Assembly: GCA_023422775.1 (NCBI GenBank)
Contig: JAFAGM010000076.1
Span: forward strand, 40,322 to 104,321
Direction of reading: 5' to 3'
From: Pseudomonadota bacterium
GTDB taxonomy: Bacteria > Pseudomonadota > Alphaproteobacteria > Rhizobiales > Xanthobacteraceae
DNA: 64,000 bases
The notes under the pieces are model-generated. The model ran no database searches and was not told where the DNA came from. It saw only the letters and a list, made by a program, of their open reading frames with translations. The translations under genes were made by a program, and so were the position numbers. How positions within the stretch are numbered: position 1 is the first letter of the stretch; each line of letters starts with the position of its first letter. Below are positions 30,601-40,824 of this stretch, piece by piece.

Positions 30601-31560
30601 ATGGGAAAATACATTCTCAGACGTCTGGCTATCGCTGTGCCGAGCCTGCTCGGCATCAGTCTCATTCTGTTTGTCCTGCTCGCGCTGGCGCCGGGCGATC
30701 CGTTCGGCGAACTCGCGACCAACAGCAACATTCCGCCCGAGGTGGCCGCGGCGCTGCGGGTGAAGTTCGGGATCGACGATCCGATTCTGATTCGCTATCT
30801 GCGCTGGCTGATGGCGATGCTGCAGGGCGACTGGGGCTTTTCGTTCGCCAGCCGCATCAATGTCGACCAGTTGATCCTGCAACGGATCCCGACGACGCTG
30901 TTTGTCGTCGGCTCCTCGCAGATCCTGGCGCTGGCGGTGGCGCTGCCGGTCGGCGTCTATGCGGCGATGCGGCCTTATTCGATCTTCGACCAGATCGCCA
31001 ACGCCGTTGCCTTCATCGGCTTTTCGCTGCCGACTTTCTTCACGGGATTGCTGCTGATCCTGGTCTTCAGCGTCAATCTCGGCTGGCTACCCTTTGTCTA
31101 CCGCACCGACATCGCCGCCACCGGATGGCTCTGGTACTGGGAGAATTTCAAACAGGCCATCATGCCGGTCGCAGTCCTCGGCCTGTTTCAGGCAGCCTCT
31201 TATACGCGGTACGTGCGCTCGGCAGTGCTCGACGTGATCCGGCTCGACTATGTCACTACGGCGCGGTCCAAGGGCATCGGCGAACGCAAGGTTATCGTCA
31301 AGCACGTGGTTCGCAATGCGCTGATCCCTGTGGTGACGCTGGTCGCGCTGCAGATGCCCGCAGTGTTCGGCGGCGCCATCGTCACTGAGCAGATCTTCCG
31401 CATCCCGGGCATCGGCTCGTTGCTGATCTCCTCGATTCTCGCCAACGATACGCCGGTCATCATGGCGGTGACGTTCGTGTTCGCCTGTCTCGTCGTTGTC
31501 TTCAACCTCCTGGCTGACATCATCTATGGCTGGCTTGACCCACGCATCTCCTACCGCTGA
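30601..31560 (+). CDS. Peptide/nickel-type ABC transporter permease (DppB/OppB-like)
   Basis: A 319-residue membrane protein starting KYILRRLAIAVPSLLGISLI (first helix), with the LIRYLRWLMAMLQGDWGFSF entry segment of the family. The EAA loop is LDYVTTARSKGIGERKVIVK, and the end has EQIFRIPGIGSLLISSILAN. It is one half of the transmembrane channel of the 28.7-34.5 kb operon. The next gene starts inside its last 35 bases. Confidence 0.9.
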   Translation: MGKYILRRLAIAVPSLLGISLILFVLLALAPGDPFGELATNSNIPPEVAAALRVKFGIDDPILIRYLRWLMAMLQGDWGFSFASRINVDQLILQRIPTTLFVVGSSQILALAVALPVGVYAAMRPYSIFDQIANAVAFIGFSLPTFFTGLLLILVFSVNLGWLPFVYRTDIAATGWLWYWENFKQAIMPVAVLGLFQAASYTRYVRSAVLDVIRLDYVTTARSKGIGERKVIVKHVVRNALIPVVTLVALQMPAVFGGAIVTEQIFRIPGIGSLLISSILANDTPVIMAVTFVFACLVVVFNLLADIIYGWLDPRISYR

Positions 31561-32464
31561 CGCGGTGCCGCTTCGGGCTCGCTCGCGCCGGATTTCGCCC
31601 GGCCTCGAGGCGTGGCGAAAGTTTCGCCGTCACCGGATGGCGGTCGTGAGCGTGGCGATCCTCACGGTGCTGACATCGGCGGTGCTGTTCGGGCCGCTGA
31701 TCTGGCGGGTGCCGATCAACGAGATCGATTTCACCGCGCGGCTCAGCACGCCGGATTGGCAGCACCCGTTCGGCACCGACGATCTCGGCCAGGACCTTTT
31801 GGCGCGCATGCTGTATGGCGGGCGCATTTCGCTGGCAGTCGGTTTTGCGGCCATGGCGGTTGCCATCGTCGTCGGCATTCTCATCGGCGCGATCTCGGGC
31901 ATCGCTCGCGGCAGCGTCGACGCCGTGCTGATGTGGATCACCGATCTATTCCTGTCGCTGCCGCAATTGCCGCTGTTGCTGCTGGTGATCTATCTGTTCC
32001 GGGATTTCCTCAAGAACATGGTCGGCCCGGAAGGCGGCGTCTTCATTCTGATCGTGCTTGTGATCGGCGGCTTTCGCTGGATGCCGGTGGCGCGCCTGGT
32101 GCGGGCGCAATTCCTGTCGTTGCGCGAGAAAGAGTTTGTAGAAGCGGCGCGCGCGCTCGGCGCGACCACGCCGCGGCTGGTGATCCGGCACATCCTGCCG
32201 AACGCGCTCGGGCCGGTGATCGTGGCCGGCACCATCGACGTCGCGGCGGCGATCATCGCGGAATCGACGCTGTCGTTCCTGGGTCTCGGCTTTCCCCCTG
32301 ACATTCCTACCTGGGGGCGGCTGCTGTTCGATGCCAAGGACTATCTCGACATCGCGCCGCATTGGGCGCTGTTTGCCGGCGGCGCCATCTTCCTGACCGT
32401 GCTTGCCATCAACTTCATCGGCGACGGATTGCGCGACGCGCTCGATCCCAGAAAAGTCATGTAG
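31526..32464 (+). CDS. Peptide/nickel-type ABC transporter permease (DppC/OppC-like)
   Basis: About 312 residues from ATG 31526 (MAGLTHASPTADAVP); ATG 31496 is a longer alternative. Layout of the family: N-terminal helix FRRHRMAVVSVAILTVLTSA, a periplasmic loop with WQHPFGTDDLGQDLLARMLY, the EAA loop FVEAARALGATTPRLVIRHI, and the ending INFIGDGLRDALDPRKVM. It pairs with the preceding permease, overlapping it by 35 bp. Confidence 0.9.
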   Translation: MAGLTHASPTADAVPLRARSRRISPGLEAWRKFRRHRMAVVSVAILTVLTSAVLFGPLIWRVPINEIDFTARLSTPDWQHPFGTDDLGQDLLARMLYGGRISLAVGFAAMAVAIVVGILIGAISGIARGSVDAVLMWITDLFLSLPQLPLLLLVIYLFRDFLKNMVGPEGGVFILIVLVIGGFRWMPVARLVRAQFLSLREKEFVEAARALGATTPRLVIRHILPNALGPVIVAGTIDVAAAIIAESTLSFLGLGFPPDIPTWGRLLFDAKDYLDIAPHWALFAGGAIFLTVLAINFIGDGLRDALDPRKVM

Positions 32465-32478
32465 GGAAAGTGTTGCAA

Positions 32479-33509
<1,031 letters not shown>

Positions 33510-33513
<4 letters not shown>

Positions 33514-34496
33514 GCGAACCGTCAGTGCAGGAGCCGTTGCTCAAGGTCTCGAACCTGACCAAGCAGTTTCCCCTCAAGGGCGGCCTGTTCGGCCGCCAGG
33601 CCGGCAGCGTCCATGCCGTCGACGGTGTCGATTTCGAGATCGGCTACGGCGAGACGCTGGGTCTGGTCGGCGAATCCGGTTGCGGCAAATCGACCACCGG
33701 ACGCTGCGTGCTTCGCCTGATCGAGCCGACCTCGGGCGAGATTCATTTTGAAGGGAAAGACGTCAGGTCGCTGGATGCCGACGCGCTGCGCATCCTGCGC
33801 CGCGACATCCAGATCATTTTCCAGGATCCGTACGCGTCGCTCAATCCGCGCATGAATGTCGGCGCCATCGTCGGCGAAGCCCTGATCATCCACCGCCTGG
33901 CCAGAACCCGCCGCCAGTTCGAAGAGCGCGTCGTGGAACTGCTCGAGACCGTCGGCCTGCAGGCCGATCACATCGGGCGCTATCCGAACGAGTTCTCCGG
34001 CGGCCAGCGCCAGCGCATCGGCATCGCACGCGCGCTCGCCGTCGAGCCCAGGCTGATCATCTGCGACGAGCCGGTATCGGCGCTGGATGTTTCGATCCAG
34101 GCCCAGGTCATCAACCTGCTGGAAGATCTGCAGCAGAAATTCGGGCTCGCCTATCTCTTCATTGCCCACGATCTTTCGGTCGTCGAGCACATCAGCAGGC
34201 GCGTTGCCGTCATGTACCTCGGGCGCATCGTCGAGACCGCATCGGCCCGCGAACTATACACGTCGCCGCGGCACCCTTACACCGAGGCGCTCCTGTCGGC
34301 GGTGCCGATTCCCGATCCGAAGGTGAAACGTCAGCGCATCCGCCTCGCGGGCGAGGTGCCCAGCCCCATCGCCCCGCCGACCGGCTGCCACTTTCACACC
34401 AGGTGCCCGATCGCCCAGTTTCCAAAGTGCCGCACCGAGCCGCCGCCGCTCAAGCAGAGCGCGGACGGACACTGGGTAGCCTGCCATTTTCGTTGA
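33510..34496 (+). CDS. Peptide/nickel-type ABC transporter ATPase (DppF/OppF-like)
   Basis: A 328-residue ATPase from ATG 33510 (MSEPSVQEPLLKVSNLTKQF). Walker A GESGCGKST, Q-loop FQDPYASLNPRMNVGAIVGE, signature FSGGQRQRIGIARAL, Walker B LIICDEPVSALDVS, and the C-terminal PTGCHFHTRCPIAQFPKCRT motif. It completes a five-gene transporter SBP-permease-permease-ATPase-ATPase. No metabolic gene is in the operon, so the ligand is open. Confidence 0.9.
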
Positions 34497-34530
34497 GCGG
34501 CAAGGAATGCAACTCGCGCACGGCCTGCGA

Positions 34531-35550
34531 TTATCTTGCCCGGCCTGCGGAAGTCGACGCGAAACGCACGTTGGCGCGTTTTCCCGCCTTGCGTGCCGCG
34601 TGCCTTGTCGCCATCACGACAGTCCGGCCCTTGATCTTGCGGGACGCCGCGGCCGTACGGTCGATCTTGCTTGCAGCAAGGCGCAGCCTCCTGGCGGCTT
34701 CCTCCTTTTTCTCTTCGTCGTCGTCTGCTTCCGCCTTTTGCACCATCGCGCTGGTGGCGGGAGTGAGTTCGACCGGAATCTCGGCGATCTGGTCTTTCCT
34801 TGACAGGCCGCCGACGCCCTCGCACGGCGCCTTGGGCGGCAGATCGGTCGGCATGTGGACGGTATTGTCCTCGTCGGTCCAGGCCTCGGCCTTGTGGCCG
34901 GTGATGATCATGACGTAGTCGCGCGTTTCCTTGGGCAGCGTGCTCCGGCGTGAAAGCCATCTTGCGATCCTGCCGCCGCCGGCATTATAGGCGGCCGCCG
35001 CCAGGCCGAGATTCCCGAACTGATCGAAAAGTTTTCGCAGGAACCTTGCGGATGCGGGAATGGCCTGGAATGGATCGAAAGGATCCTTCAGCCCCACTTC
35101 GATCGCCGTCTGCGGCATGAATTGCGCGATGCCCCGCGCGCCTGCCGAACTCACCTCCCGGGCGCGAAACCTGCTCTCCTGCCAGAGCAGGCGCGCGAAG
35201 AATCCGATCGGGATGTTGTGCTCCTCCGCGGCGTTCTTCACCGCTTCGCAGATCGGATCGGCTGACTGAGGCTCGACGTCGATCGAGACGGCAGCTTGCA
35301 CGGCGTCGTCGGCCAGCGTCGGCTTCCCGTCCTGTGCAGCTAAATCATTGTGCGTTGTGTCCGATCCCGAAAGCGGCTCAGCCGTGGCAGAGACAATTGC
35401 AGCGTGAGAGTCCGTGTTGACGATCGCCGGCTCCGACTGTGCGGCGGCGATGGTGAAGGAAGGCTCAGCCCAGATCGACTGATTGTTGGAACTTTCAAGA
35501 TCCGCGGTGATGGCGAACACAGCAATCACGGCGGCGACAAGATATCGCAT
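34531..35550 (-). CDS. Lytic transglycosylase (SLT domain) with signal peptide and basic tail
   Basis: A 339-residue protein from ATG 35550 (MRYLVAAVIAVFAITADLES). The open frame runs on through the tRNA gene upstream, but that part is not coding. After a signal peptide and an Ala/Ser/Asp-rich linker (about 25-95), the catalytic domain starts at DPICEAVKNAAEEHNIPIGF, with the catalytic Glu in LLWQESRFRAREVS, then GARGIAQFMPQTAIEVG and AAAYNAGGGRIARWL. The tail has an acidic cluster (ADDDEEKKEE) then Lys/Arg-rich sequence. It cleaves peptidoglycan to 1,6-anhydromuropeptides in the periplasm. Next to dsbB and converging with the ABC operon. Confidence 0.87.
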   Translation of the reverse strand: MRYLVAAVIAVFAITADLESSNNQSIWAEPSFTIAAAQSEPAIVNTDSHAAIVSATAEPLSGSDTTHNDLAAQDGKPTLADDAVQAAVSIDVEPQSADPICEAVKNAAEEHNIPIGFFARLLWQESRFRAREVSSAGARGIAQFMPQTAIEVGLKDPFDPFQAIPASARFLRKLFDQFGNLGLAAAAYNAGGGRIARWLSRRSTLPKETRDYVMIITGHKAEAWTDEDNTVHMPTDLPPKAPCEGVGGLSRKDQIAEIPVELTPATSAMVQKAEADDDEEKKEEAARRLRLAASKIDRTAAASRKIKGRTVVMATRHAARKAGKRANVRFASTSAGRAR

Positions 35551-36035
35551 CAACTTCCATCCGTTGTGTGTGATGTCCGGTCGGATAGAAGCGGGATGTG
35601 GACATTTCGCGGATGTAATACGGCAGCGAAGTGATATGTGGGCCGTAGTTCTACCGTGTGAATCGAAAAGCACTGCGCTTTTCGAGATTCCCGGTTCCCG
35701 CGGATGCCGATGCAATGCGTGACGTCGCAGGACGTGACGCAAGCGAAGTGGTCGCACGCGACCGATCAAATGGCCGTTGCTGGAATCTGTGCGGCAAAGT
35801 TCGCGGACGACAGCGCGTCGTCGACGCCGCTCCCGAATGAAACCTGAATGAACGAACGGCTTGCAATGTTGAAAGGAGTCCGTGAGCGCATCGGAGTGAC
35901 AGGTCTTTTCAGTGCGTCGTTGTTGATGAACACCGCCCTGTTCGCCCGCAGATCTGGATCGGTCGGTCGCTGGCGGGAGAGCGTTTTCCAGCGAAAGCCT
36001 GCCGTTTGGCCGCGCCAGGCGTAGCCCGCGAAGCG
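35551..36035. other. Upstream region of the lytic transglycosylase with a 9-bp hairpin
   Basis: About 485 bp between the transglycosylase start and tRNA-Leu, with no convincing gene. It holds an inverted repeat TCGAAAAGC / GCTTTTCGA (35663-35671 with 35677-35685, loop ACTGC), extended by GAA and TTC on the flanks. There is no T-run, so it could be a terminator of transcription from the tRNA side, a leader structure, or an operator. Confidence 0.5.
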
Positions 36036-36120
36036 TGGTGCCCCTGGCCGGAATCGAACCAGCACTCCTTGCGGAACTCGATTTTGAGTCGAGCGCGTCT
36101 ACCAGTTCCGCCACAGGGGC
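36036..36120 (-). tRNA. tRNA-Leu (anticodon CAA)
   Basis: Minus-strand tRNA of 85 nt including an encoded CCA. Acceptor stem GCCCCTG / CAGGGGC, D-arm GGCGGAACTGGTAGACGC, anticodon stem CTCGA / TCGAG around loop CTCAAAA (anticodon CAA), the long variable arm typical of class II tRNAs, and T-arm with GGTTCGATTCC. It reads UUG codons. It lies 170 bp before dsbB and about 0.8 kb from the end of the polysaccharide operon. Confidence 0.97.
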
Positions 36121-36289
36121 CCTCGGACATCGGCGGATGGGCCATTGTCGCGAAGCGGGCGGAATATAGCGGGCGGCGCCTTGGGGTCAACCCGCGCGGA
36201 TGTGATTGTGGCTTATCTCGACAGGTGGGCAGCGGAGGGATACGACGCTGTTGCCTGTTTGAGCATGGATTGTGCTCCGGAGAACGACC

Positions 36290-36832
36290 GTGACGCTCAA
36301 CGCCGCCGCCGATTCCTCGCCCGCCCGCGCCTATACCGATCCCGCCGTGCTTCCGGCGCTGGCCATCGCCGCCGTCGCTGCCGCCACGCTGGCGGGGGCC
36401 TGGTTCTTCGAACTGGTGCTGGATATCCGGCCCTGTCCGCTCTGCCTCGAACAGCGCTACGCTTATTACCTCGCACTCCCACTCGGCCTCGTGCTCGCCT
36501 TCGCCGCCTCCCGCCGGGCACCCCGGCCGGTGCTGCTGGCAGGCTTTGCGGTGCTGCTCCTGGCGGCGCTCGCCAATGCCTGGCTCGGCGGCTATCACGC
36601 CGGCGTCGAATGGCAATTCTGGCAGGGCCCGACCGATTGCTCTGGCCCGGTCGTCAACCTCGGCAGCGCCGGCAACCTCCTGGAGCGTCTCGACACCGTC
36701 AAGGTCGTTCGCTGCGACGAGGTGCAGTGGCGCTTCCTCGGTCTCTCGCTTGCCGGCTACAACGTGCTGATCTCGCTGGCGATGGCCATGATCGCGCTGT
36801 GGGGCATCGTGTCGGCGAAGCGTGCAGCGTAG
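36290..36832 (+). CDS. dsbB: Disulfide bond formation protein DsbB
   Basis: A 180-residue inner-membrane protein. GTG 36290 is favoured as start because GGAG (36279-36282) is 7 bp upstream; GTG 36272 is an alternative. Four hydrophobic segments surround two periplasmic cysteine pairs: Cys49 and Cys52 in RPCPLCLEQRYAYY, and Cys117 (PTDCSG) with Cys142 (VRCDEVQWRFLGLS). DsbB reoxidises DsbA and passes electrons to quinone. The natural partner need not be the DsbA-like protein at 52.9 kb. Confidence 0.9.
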   Translation: MTLNAAADSSPARAYTDPAVLPALAIAAVAAATLAGAWFFELVLDIRPCPLCLEQRYAYYLALPLGLVLAFAASRRAPRPVLLAGFAVLLLAALANAWLGGYHAGVEWQFWQGPTDCSGPVVNLGSAGNLLERLDTVKVVRCDEVQWRFLGLSLAGYNVLISLAMAMIALWGIVSAKRAA

Positions 36833-36904
36833 ATCGGCGGTGGTCCGTAGGGTGGCCAGAAGCGCGTTTGCGCCGTCCCGTAATCCCGCGTGTCGGCAAG
36901 GCGC

Positions 36905-38185
36905 TCAAGTTCGGCGGTTGACCTCAATCGCCTTTGCAAGGAGCTGCCTGAGCTTGCGGCTGGCACGCTTGAACACAAGTGGCCAGCCACCCTGCCGATG
37001 CACGGTATCTATATGCAGCCACTGCCGGCGCAGCAGGGCCTTCAGCCGGCCTCGCTTAAGACGCGTCTCATCAATCGTCCCTGCTTTCCCTGGAAACTCC
37101 GACGCCAGCTTCAGGAAAAAGCCAGCCCATCGAGCGGCGACCCGCTCAATGTCGTATCTGCGCCTGACGTCCTCCGACGCCTGCTGCGCGATCGTGTCTG
37201 CCCTGGCCGGATTTTCCAGAAGGTCCATCAGCGCGCCCAGCCAGGCGGCTTCGCTGTTGTCCACGAGCAGGCCCGTAGCCGAATTCGTGACGACATGGGT
37301 GTAGGGCGGAATCGCGGAATAGATCCCGGCACAACCGAATGCGCCATACTCGCGATACTTGTTGTCTGTCTTGGCGCGATTGGCTTCATGATCGGCCAGA
37401 GGCGCGAGGCCGATGGCCCAGCGCCGATCGAGCTGAAATCGGATGTAGGCCTTGTAGTCGCCCAGATGGGGAAAGAGGCGGATACGGTCAGATGCACCGA
37501 TCCCGGCCGGCCAGGCGCCGATGAATTCAAACACCGCGTTCGGATGGCGCTCGAGGATCTCGGGAATCAGCGGAACGACGATGTCGAGATCCGACACGCG
37601 TGACGGACTTCCCGCGAAGCCAATGCGGATTTCCGCGTCGCTCGCCATGACCGGGTTTCGGGTCGAGAGATCGGCGACCAGTGCGAAATCGAAAAACGAG
37701 GGGAGGACCGATACGTCGGCACTGAACCGGGCCAGGAATTCCGCCAGTTCGGCCGAATTGGTGATCACGGCCCGGGCGTGCGAGACGGAAAACTCCAGGG
37801 ACCGCCGGACGATGGGGTGCCGGTAGTATTCCGCCAGCAGACCGTCGCCGGCGATCCTCCAGAAATTGTCGTCGATATAATAAGTGTAGGGGCGTCCCGC
37901 CCGGGTCAACGCCTCGGTCCAGGCCTGCGCCAGCGGATCGCCGCACCGGATGAAAAGCGGGATCGTGCGAGGCGCGAGGTCGGACACCTTCAGTTCGTCC
38001 AGCAGCCGCGTCGCGGAACGGACGCCCCATGCAGCGCAACGATCCATGATCTGCGAGACGAGTTGCGTCGTGGCGATTTCCGCCTCGATGACGATCAGGA
38101 TGTCTGCGGTGGTCTGATCACGTAAGCCTGGCACATTGCTGTGAACGTCAGCTTTCCGTTCCAGGATGTGAGCAGGACAGGCCAA
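36905..38185 (-). CDS. Glycosyltransferase (GT-B/GT4-like), last gene of the polysaccharide operon
   Basis: About 426 residues from TTG 38185; a later GTG is possible, as no clear ribosome site decides. GT-B marks: RPYTYYIDDNFWR near residue 100, AVITNSAELAEFL at the domain junction, IRIGFAGSPSRVSDLDIV opening the C-terminal Rossmann half, then KYREYGAFGCAGIYS and GLLVDNSEAAWLGALMDLLE. The basic C terminus (RRQWLHIDTVHRQGGWPLVF, RKLRQLL) could touch the membrane. Its YY[IL]DDN motif is shared with the second half of the upstream gene product, so they are related domains. Sugar donor unknown. Confidence 0.8.
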   Translation of the reverse strand: MACPAHILERKADVHSNVPGLRDQTTADILIVIEAEIATTQLVSQIMDRCAAWGVRSATRLLDELKVSDLAPRTIPLFIRCGDPLAQAWTEALTRAGRPYTYYIDDNFWRIAGDGLLAEYYRHPIVRRSLEFSVSHARAVITNSAELAEFLARFSADVSVLPSFFDFALVADLSTRNPVMASDAEIRIGFAGSPSRVSDLDIVVPLIPEILERHPNAVFEFIGAWPAGIGASDRIRLFPHLGDYKAYIRFQLDRRWAIGLAPLADHEANRAKTDNKYREYGAFGCAGIYSAIPPYTHVVTNSATGLLVDNSEAAWLGALMDLLENPARADTIAQQASEDVRRRYDIERVAARWAGFFLKLASEFPGKAGTIDETRLKRGRLKALLRRQWLHIDTVHRQGGWPLVFKRASRKLRQLLAKAIEVNRRT

Positions 38186-38190
38186 TGATT

Positions 38191-40776
38191 CTACTCGATC
38201 ACCAGGTTCATGAACGGGGTCGGATCAGAGAAGCGCAATCCAAAAAAACGTCGGTTGATGAACTCCAGCACATAAACCGCGATGTTTGACTTGGCAAAAA
38301 CTCTTATTTTCCAGATCTCATCCTCGTTCACGTTGACATTCGAAAGCTCAAACTTGAGGGGCTCGGCAAGATTTGCCCGCTGCAAGTCGACCACAACGTG
38401 ATCCTTGATCTCATTGTCCGGCCCGACGACCTCAACGCCAACTGTCCCGAACTGAACAATGTCCACCGAAACAGCAAACAGAACGGCCTTCAGCTTGCCG
38501 AGGGGAGGAGTTACCGAATACTCGCGGTAGGGGATTTCACTCAGCGAGTCGCTCAACTCCAACGGTGCGCCGCGGCGACGCCAACCATTCTTTTGACTGC
38601 AAGCCTTCAGGCTCGCATAGCGATGATCAACCATATCCCAAAGGTCGGTCGTTCGCTTAATAATGCGATGACGCCAGGAATACCGGACCATCTTGCGATA
38701 GTCGGAAATCAACTTGACGTTTTGCTCTAACAGGCCTGCATGACCCTTCGGGCTTGACATTCCGACGTTCACGCGCGCCCAAGCGAACAATCGACAAAGC
38801 CGTTGCGATTGCTCATCCCACGGCGTCTCGCCGCCGTGTTTGCGTAACATATTCCGAAGGATACGTTCATTCTCCGCACCAGAAAAGTGTTCTCGGCAAT
38901 AAGCGCTTGTGCGAGCCCTGATCTTGCTGGCGTCGATCTCTCCGCTCAACAGACTCGACAGAGCTCCATACCACGAAACCGGCTTTTCGGGATACTTGAC
39001 GAGAACCATCAGTTTTTCGCTAGCTACCTGCGTGTACGGCTCCATCTCCGGGGCAACGAGAACGCAATCTAGCAGCTCAGCTGATACAAGAGGGTTGAGC
39101 GTTTTATACGAGCTGTTCACGGTATCGCTCGGCGGGTGGACAATTATGTCGGGTACGAATCTGACGAAGCGCCGCAAGGCAAAGAGGTATCCGACATCGA
39201 AGGGCACTTCGGTGATCCGAAGCGTGTCCGGTAGATCGCGCGTTACGCGGTCCAGTCCTCCCTTGACCACTACCAGATGAACAAGTCTGCCGCCTTCCGC
39301 AATCTTCCGGATCGCCGGAAATAATGCCTCTCGCAGACCTTTCGACCTATGGCCGCCGCCCATGCACGCAATTACGGTTTCGCCGGGACGCTTCTCTTCA
39401 CGGTAGTCGGCGGACAAAGGTGCTTGGTCATGGAACGCGATGGGAAAATAGATCAAATTGTCGTGGAAAAGCCGATCCTGGAAATATGACACAAGGTTGC
39501 AACTAGTCAGAAGAACTCCGTCAAACAGCCTCATGTCCTCAGAAAATCGCGGGATGCTGAAATCTTCGCTGCGATCCTCGAATTCCTTCTTGGATTGGAG
39601 GAGCGGCAAGTTGTCGTCTAGATAGTAGTATGCGGGCACGCCCATCGCCCGAGCTGCTTCTATCCAAGGTCGCAGCGCAGCGATGCTGCGCACGAACACC
39701 ACACAAGTCGCCCTCGCCATCTCCTCGTAGCCGAAGCCGGAACTCGTTCCTAGAAGTCTTATGCGCTTCGCTATTGTCGGCGGCAGCATCTCAAAACATA
39801 ACGTGGTCGACGCATCATAGTGGGCTACTAACACCAGAACGTATCCATCTGGGTCATCTGCAGAAACGGATTTTGGTGGTGGCAGCATTCGAGCTGCCGC
39901 ATGCTTCCGTGCCGCGCCCTCAAGGACAGTTAACGTACTAATTCCAAGCCGTGGATCCAGTTCGAACACATCAAAGTTCTCAAAGTTCTGAGGTCTGAGT
40001 TTCTCGTTTCTCTCGAGCCGCATCCACTCGCTCGCAGCAGCGTTGTCTAGTGCGTAGGTTCTACCAATGCTGTCTGTTGTGAGCGGGCCACCCTCCAGTC
40101 CCACTGCAACATCGACAAACTTCAACTCGTAGCGTTCGGCAACACGACACCAGAGATCCCAATCACATATGCGGACCATGCCGACGTGTGGATCATAGAA
40201 GCCCACATCTTCAATGATATGGCGCGGCATCAACACGGCACTGTTCGGAATAAAGTTGCCTACCCTCAACAACCCTTGAGATCGCTCTGCACCCAATCGA
40301 CTTGTTACAATTTCGCCGGTGGCCGGGTCCTTATGCGACCACTCGATGTGACCCCAGACGACCGCATGGGGGGCCGCTTCAGCCTCCTTTAGCAATTTCT
40401 CGATCGCATCTTCATTGAAGAAGGTGTCGTCAAACGCAAAGGCCAGCATATCGGCTCTTGCCTTCAGGAAGCCCTCATACTCCGAGACTGCGGGGAGGCC
40501 AATGTTCTGAGGGTGTCGCAGACAACTCACACGACCGTCGAGATTTTGAAAGGCCTCGATCTGCCCTGCCGTTCCATCGGTGCTGCCATCGTCGATGATT
40601 ATTATCTCGATATCTTCAAGCGTCTGTGCCAGGAGTGACTTGACGCAGCGTTGAAACAGACCACTTTTGCCCCGTCGAAAGGTAGGCAGTAGGACCGAAA
40701 CTTTTGGCTTTTTCGACGCATCGTAACTGCGTCCCGGCATCCAGACGGTGTCTCGGATTAGTTCTTTCACTCTCAT
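38191..40776 (-). CDS. Three-part glycosyltransferase: GT2 domain, GT4-like domain, C-terminal beta domain
   Basis: About 861 residues from ATG 40776 (MRVKELIRDTVWMPG); TTG 40800 would add eight. Part 1 (about 25-290) is a GT-A/GT2 transferase: KVSVLLPTFRRGKSGLFQRC, EIIIIDDGSTDGT, DMLAFAFDDTFFN (DxD-like), WDLWCRVAE. Part 2 (about 315-640) is GT4-like with GYVLVLVAHYDASTT, AYYYLDDNLPLLQ, VIACMGGGHRSKGLREALFP, YTQVASEKLMVLVKYPEKP. Part 3 (about 755-861) is a beta-rich end (LKAVLFAVSVDIVQFGTVGV to FSDPTPFMNLVIE). Codon use is visibly AT-richer than in the rml genes, suggesting separate acquisition. Two transferase domains could add alternating sugars. Confidence 0.8.
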   Translation of the reverse strand: MRVKELIRDTVWMPGRSYDASKKPKVSVLLPTFRRGKSGLFQRCVKSLLAQTLEDIEIIIIDDGSTDGTAGQIEAFQNLDGRVSCLRHPQNIGLPAVSEYEGFLKARADMLAFAFDDTFFNEDAIEKLLKEAEAAPHAVVWGHIEWSHKDPATGEIVTSRLGAERSQGLLRVGNFIPNSAVLMPRHIIEDVGFYDPHVGMVRICDWDLWCRVAERYELKFVDVAVGLEGGPLTTDSIGRTYALDNAAASEWMRLERNEKLRPQNFENFDVFELDPRLGISTLTVLEGAARKHAAARMLPPPKSVSADDPDGYVLVLVAHYDASTTLCFEMLPPTIAKRIRLLGTSSGFGYEEMARATCVVFVRSIAALRPWIEAARAMGVPAYYYLDDNLPLLQSKKEFEDRSEDFSIPRFSEDMRLFDGVLLTSCNLVSYFQDRLFHDNLIYFPIAFHDQAPLSADYREEKRPGETVIACMGGGHRSKGLREALFPAIRKIAEGGRLVHLVVVKGGLDRVTRDLPDTLRITEVPFDVGYLFALRRFVRFVPDIIVHPPSDTVNSSYKTLNPLVSAELLDCVLVAPEMEPYTQVASEKLMVLVKYPEKPVSWYGALSSLLSGEIDASKIRARTSAYCREHFSGAENERILRNMLRKHGGETPWDEQSQRLCRLFAWARVNVGMSSPKGHAGLLEQNVKLISDYRKMVRYSWRHRIIKRTTDLWDMVDHRYASLKACSQKNGWRRRGAPLELSDSLSEIPYREYSVTPPLGKLKAVLFAVSVDIVQFGTVGVEVVGPDNEIKDHVVVDLQRANLAEPLKFELSNVNVNEDEIWKIRVFAKSNIAVYVLEFINRRFFGLRFSDPTPFMNLVIE

Positions 40777-40824
40777 TGCGAATATCCGCGGTTGCTGCAA
40801 CAGCCTTGCAGGCAGTTCAAACCG

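Noticed and set aside
28882..30882. 666-codon antisense frame across the peptide-binding protein gene
   Set aside because: Asp/His/Arg/Val-rich shadow; the other strand encodes a clear SBP_bac_5 protein.
34531..36114. A 527-codon frame for the transglycosylase starting inside tRNA-Leu
   Set aside because: The first residues (MAELVDALDSKSSSARSAGS) are the well-known false translation of a tRNA gene. The signal peptide at 35550 marks the real start.
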